DNA of 35,075 bases from REEB95 sp035648735 (GTDB taxonomy: Bacteria > Pseudomonadota > Alphaproteobacteria > ATCC43930 > CGMCC-115725), in assembly GCA_035648735.1 (NCBI GenBank), contig DASRKX010000027.1:1-35075 (forward strand), read 5' to 3'. The first letter of the stretch is position 1; each line of letters starts with the position of its first letter. Positions 31,755-35,075 of this stretch are shown one piece after another. Under the pieces are notes generated by a model. The model searched no databases. It worked only from the letters and a program-made list of their open reading frames with translations, and had not been told where the DNA came from. A program made the position numbers and the translations under genes.

Positions 31755-33760
31755 ATCGCCGCCACCAACAGCAAGAGGATCAGCAGGACGAAGACCAGGC
31801 TCAGATAGCTGCGGATGGTCAGGAACTGGAGATGATTGAGTCGCTCCGCCGCGAAGCCCACGGCCAGGGCGATCGGCGCATAGAGAAAATCCCACACCGG
31901 ATCGCGCAGCTCGACCTGGAGCACGGCCGGCCTTGAATCGCCGGGCGGCGGCATTTCGACCCGTTCGCGCGCATGGAACACGACGGAACCGAACACCCGG
32001 CGGATCGGCTGGGCGAAGCTGCTCGCGGTGTATTGCGTGAAAGGGCTCGGATCGGGAAAGCCGCAATCCCAAGCCGGCGCGCGGCGCAAGCGATGCGAGG
32101 CCACGCGATGGATGGCATAGACGGAAAGCAAAGCCGAAAGGGCGATGAAGACAAAGACCAGCATCCCGTCATAGGAGCTGCGGCTCTCGCTTACTGGCAC
32201 GATGGCGAGCCAAGGCACGGCGGCCTGCGCCGGCATGTGGCCAGCGACCAAGCCTTGTGTCACCGGCGCCAATGCATCAATCACGAAACCGGGCAGGATG
32301 CCGGCGAGGAGACACAACGCCGCCAGCAGGAACATGGCAGCGAGCGAGAAGGGATCGGTCTCGGTGGCTTTTTCGGCGTGTTTCGAGCGCGGTCGGCCGA
32401 GGAAGGTCACGCCGAAAGCTTTGACGAAACACGCGCCGGCCAACGCCGCCGACAACGCCAAGAGCGCGCCCACCACCGGAATTAAAATCTTGAGGCCCCA
32501 TTGCGGCAATTCCGGGCTGAGCAAGATCGCCTGGAATGTCATCCATTCGGAGACGAAGCCGTTGAGCGGCGGCAGCGCCGAGATGGCGACGCAGCCAACC
32601 AGGAAGGCAAAGCTCACGAGCGGCATGCGGTGGATCAGCCCGCCGAGTTTCTCCATGTCGCGCTGGCCGGTCGAACTCAGCACCGCGCCCGCACCGAAGA
32701 ACAGCAGGCTCTTGAACAGTGAATGATTGAATACGTGGAACAACGCCGCGGTCATGGCCAACGCCGCCGCGAATTCCATGCCGTTGGTTTGAAAGGCGAG
32801 AGCAAGGCCCAATCCTATGAAGACGATGCCGATATTCTCGACCGTGTGATAAGCGAGCAGCACCTTCAGATCGTGCTGCATCAGCGCATAGAGCACGCCC
32901 ATGACGGTGGTGACGCCGGCCAGCGCCAGCACCACCATGCTCGACCACCAACTCGGCGCGCCGAGCAGGTCGAAGACGATACGGATGAAGCCGTAGACCG
33001 CGACCTTGGTCATGACGCCGCTCATCAGCGCCGAGACATGGCTGGGCGCCGCCGGATGGGCGAGCGGCAGCCAAACATGGAGCGGCACCAAACCCGCTTT
33101 CGATCCGGCGCCTAAGAGCGCGAGCACCAGCACCAGCGCCGCGACGATGGTGGGGACGGGATGGGCGGCGGCGCGGATCATGGCGAAGCCATAGCCGCCA
33201 TCCGGCCCGGCGAGCAGGCCGAAGGCCAGCACCAAAGCGAGCGTGCCGAAGCTCGCCATCAGCAGATAGATGTAGCCGGCGCGGCGGTTCTCGGCTTCGC
33301 GATGATGCGCCATCACCAGCGCCCAGGAGGAAAGCGACATGAACTCCCAGCACAAGAGAAAGGTGAAGGCGTCGTCGGCGAGCACGACCAGATTCATGCC
33401 GGCGAGGAAGGCGGGATAGAAGGGCAGCACGCGCTGCGGCGCAGTTTCGTGTTGCCCGTAACCGAGCGCGAACAGGCTTGCCGCGCCGCCGCCAAGATTG
33501 ACCACGACCAGAAAAAACGCGGCCAAGGCATCGATGCGGAAATGCGATCCCAGCCAGGGCAGGCCCAAGGGCAGCACCAGTTCCGGCGCGGCGCCGCCCA
33601 CGAGCAACTGCATCAAGGCGGAGACGAGTGCGACCGCGCAGGAAGCGAGGCAAATGCCGTAGACCAGTGGCGTGCCGGCGCGCATATGCGCCGTGGTGAT
33701 GCCGAGGACCGACGCGACGAAAAACGTGGCCACGCAATAAAGGGTGATGATGACAGGCAC
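31745..33760 (-). CDS. hyfB: Large antiporter-like subunit (HyfB/NuoL-like)
   Basis: A 671-residue membrane protein, nearly the length of E. coli HyfB (672), with about 15-16 predicted helices. Key residues are E139 in LLCWEFMSLSSWALV, K221 in GAGSKAGLVPLHVWLPLAHPAAP with H228 and H235, and a Lys in the FNHSLFKSLLFFGAGAV helix. A hydrophilic C-terminal loop and a final helix follow, where NuoL has its lateral helix. It should be the distal proton channel. The start is a GTG at 33760, five bases after the XRE regulator's stop, so the regulator and the complex share a transcript. Confidence 0.92.
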   Translation of the reverse strand: MPVIITLYCVATFFVASVLGITTAHMRAGTPLVYGICLASCAVALVSALMQLLVGGAAPELVLPLGLPWLGSHFRIDALAAFFLVVVNLGGGAASLFALGYGQHETAPQRVLPFYPAFLAGMNLVVLADDAFTFLLCWEFMSLSSWALVMAHHREAENRRAGYIYLLMASFGTLALVLAFGLLAGPDGGYGFAMIRAAAHPVPTIVAALVLVLALLGAGSKAGLVPLHVWLPLAHPAAPSHVSALMSGVMTKVAVYGFIRIVFDLLGAPSWWSSMVVLALAGVTTVMGVLYALMQHDLKVLLAYHTVENIGIVFIGLGLALAFQTNGMEFAAALAMTAALFHVFNHSLFKSLLFFGAGAVLSSTGQRDMEKLGGLIHRMPLVSFAFLVGCVAISALPPLNGFVSEWMTFQAILLSPELPQWGLKILIPVVGALLALSAALAGACFVKAFGVTFLGRPRSKHAEKATETDPFSLAAMFLLAALCLLAGILPGFVIDALAPVTQGLVAGHMPAQAAVPWLAIVPVSESRSSYDGMLVFVFIALSALLSVYAIHRVASHRLRRAPAWDCGFPDPSPFTQYTASSFAQPIRRVFGSVVFHARERVEMPPPGDSRPAVLQVELRDPVWDFLYAPIALAVGFAAERLNHLQFLTIRSYLSLVFVLLILLLLVAAIWL

Positions 33761-33765
33761 CGGCG

Positions 33766-34023
33766 CTACCTTGGCCGCGCCGGTTTGAGCCGCACGCCGC
33801 GCCCGCCATCCGGGCTGGCGGCGCCTTCGGCGATGAGCTCGATACCGGCCACGGCGAGCGCGCCGGTCAACTTGGTCAGTGAATCGACATTGCCGCGGAT
33901 GACGCCGTCGCTCGCCTCCATGCGCTGAATGGTCGGCACCGACAGGCCCGAAAGATCAGCGAGTTGGCGCTGGTCGATGCCGAGCAGGGCGCGCGCTGCT
34001 CGAAGCTGCGCAGCAGAGATCAT
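33766..34023 (-). CDS. XRE-family helix-turn-helix regulator
   Basis: An 85-residue DNA-binding protein. The helix-turn-helix lies in QLRAARALLGIDQRQLADLSGLSVPTIQRMEASDG (6-40), and it is followed by VDSLTKLTGALAVAGIELI. The short basic tail reads GRGVRLKPARPR. It is one of a small alphaproteobacterial XRE group with no separate sensor domain. It is the first gene of the Ehr-like operon, five bases from the HyfB-like start, and repeats that could be its binding sites cover the promoter just upstream. Autoregulation of the operon is therefore the likely role (inferred). The ATG at 34023 has no strong ribosome-binding sequence. Confidence 0.9.
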   Translation of the reverse strand: MISAAQLRAARALLGIDQRQLADLSGLSVPTIQRMEASDGVIRGNVDSLTKLTGALAVAGIELIAEGAASPDGGRGVRLKPARPR

Positions 34024-34098
34024 GGTCTAGGCATTGAAAATGATGCTCTAAACATTAGTTCTTATATATAAGACATGATTTAGACCGAGCGCAATCGC
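34024..34098 (-). promoter_or_regulatory. Promoter and repeated operator-like sites of the XRE-Ehr operon
   Basis: This AT-rich stretch holds two direct repeats, GGTCTAGGCATT (34024-34035) and GCTCTAAACATT (34045-34056), spaced exactly 21 bases or two helical turns. A related inverted copy, GGTCTAAATCAT, reads from 34086 down to 34075. Between them is a perfect 14-base palindrome, half-site TCTTATA (34060-34073). On the minus strand TTGCGC and TATATA, 18 bases apart, could be the -35 and -10 with the palindrome over the -10. The layout suits repression by the XRE protein. Confidence 0.55.
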
Positions 34099-34160
34099 AA
34101 AACTCGTGGCAGGTTGTCGCGTACCTCCGACGAAGCGTCTCCATGGCAGCCGCCTGAGAA

Positions 34161-34186
34161 CAAAAAGCCCACCAAGTTGGTGGGCT
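34161..34186 (-). terminator. Intrinsic terminator of the rRNA-tRNA operon
   Basis: A perfect ten-base inverted repeat (AGCCCACCAA at 34166-34175, TTGGTGGGCT at 34177-34186) is followed on the minus strand by a run of T (34166-34162). It lies 27 bases after the initiator tRNA and ends the ribosomal operon before the Ehr-like operon promoter. Confidence 0.9.
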
Positions 34187-34213
34187 AATTGTTTGGTCTG
34201 TTTAGCTTTTCGG

Positions 34214-34290
<77 letters not shown>

Positions 34291-34373
34291 GCACCAAGAA
34301 GAGACGCAAGAGGAAACGGCGTCCCGAGAAACGAGACAAGTGAGAGGGAGTATTTTAGTGCGATGCTTGAAAG

Positions 34374-34490
34374 GCCTGGCAGCGACCTACTCTCCCGTGC
34401 CTTAAGACACAGTACCATCGGCGCTGAGGGCTTTCACGGCCGAGTTCGGGATGGGATCGGGTGCTTACTCCCTCGCCATAACCACCAAGC
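34374..34490 (-). rRNA. rrf: 5S ribosomal RNA
   Basis: About 117 bases. The 5' end GCTTGGTGGTTATGG pairs with the 3' end CTGCCAGGC, and the conserved CCCGATCCCATCCCGAACTC block is present. The gene sits between the 23S 3' end and tRNA-fMet on the minus strand. Ends were placed by pairing of the terminal stem and may be off by one or two bases. The 83 bases to the tRNA and 109 bases to 23S hold no gene. Confidence 0.95.
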
Positions 34491-34599
34491 CATTCAAGCA
34501 TCGCAGCATTCGTCGCCGGCGAACCGGCGGGACGAATAATTCGAATAGAGTGTCTCTTTGAGATTTGCGTTTACGGGGCTTTGCTCTGCAAGCGACGTA

Positions 34600-35075
<476 letters not shown>

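Noticed and set aside
26655..33760. Active group 4 NiFe hydrogenase or a complete complex I
   Set aside because: The large subunit lacks NiFe cysteines, and there is no NuoEFG, NuoI, NuoA or NuoJ-type gene and no maturation protease.
31745..33760. DabB-type subunit of a DAB inorganic carbon transporter
   Set aside because: The NuoL-like protein is HyfB-length and is followed by HyfC/E/F/G/I homologues; no DabA gene is adjacent.

Overview
The window is GC-rich chromosomal DNA from an alphaproteobacterium, most likely Rhodospirillales-like (inference). Markers are a divK-pleD pair, a DnaA-like HdaA, an EipB/DUF1849 envelope protein, a DUF2066 protein, and an aspartyl-tRNA synthetase with a non-discriminating signature. 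I see no insertion sequence, phage gene, plasmid gene or CRISPR array. Nearly all of the sequence is coding.

Layout. 1-1228: 3' end of a maleylacetoacetate isomerase gene, a periplasmic cytochrome c, and rpmG (L33) with its own promoter and a shared terminator. 1249-3028 (minus): divK then pleD, the cell-cycle response regulator and the c-di-GMP cyclase. 3236-9019: ROK sugar kinase, EipB, aspS, rnd, and an autoregulated-looking ArsR/SRPBCC pair whose promoter spacer is a perfect 20-bp palindrome. 9016-13247: polyphosphate genes ppk and ppx, with a divergent SixA-like phosphatase. 13258-16750 (minus): tight operon DUF2066 - CDP-alcohol phosphatidyltransferase - AI-2E/PerM permease - hdaA. 16834-18737 (minus): aldo/keto reductase and alpha/beta hydrolase. 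18947-20521: CYTH-CHAD protein whose CYTH active site looks degenerate. 20543-21344: three small minus-strand genes of unknown function. 21625-23712: a NarL-type response regulator divergent from a sensorless hybrid histidine kinase whose ATP-binding boxes are eroded. 23812-26620: relic of a DUF1365 gene, a CFA-synthase-like methyltransferase, a VOC protein and an NAD(P)-binding epimerase-like protein.

26655-34023 (minus) is the most notable region. A small XRE regulator is followed, with almost no gaps, by six genes homologous to the Hyf/Ech/complex I family in the order HyfB-HyfC-HyfE-HyfF-HyfG-HyfI. The small subunit keeps four cysteines for a [4Fe-4S] cluster, and both antiporter-like subunits keep their key Glu and Lys. 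The large subunit has lost the N-terminal Cys pair of the NiFe site and the normal C-terminal CxxC. No ferredoxin-like subunit, NADH module or hydrogenase maturation gene is present. This fits the energy-converting hydrogenase-related (Ehr) complexes, which are membrane complexes of unknown reaction.

34161-35075 (minus) is the distal end of a ribosomal RNA operon: 23S 3' end, 5S, initiator tRNA-fMet and a terminator. The initiator tRNA has an A-U pair in place of the first of the three conserved anticodon-stem G-C pairs.
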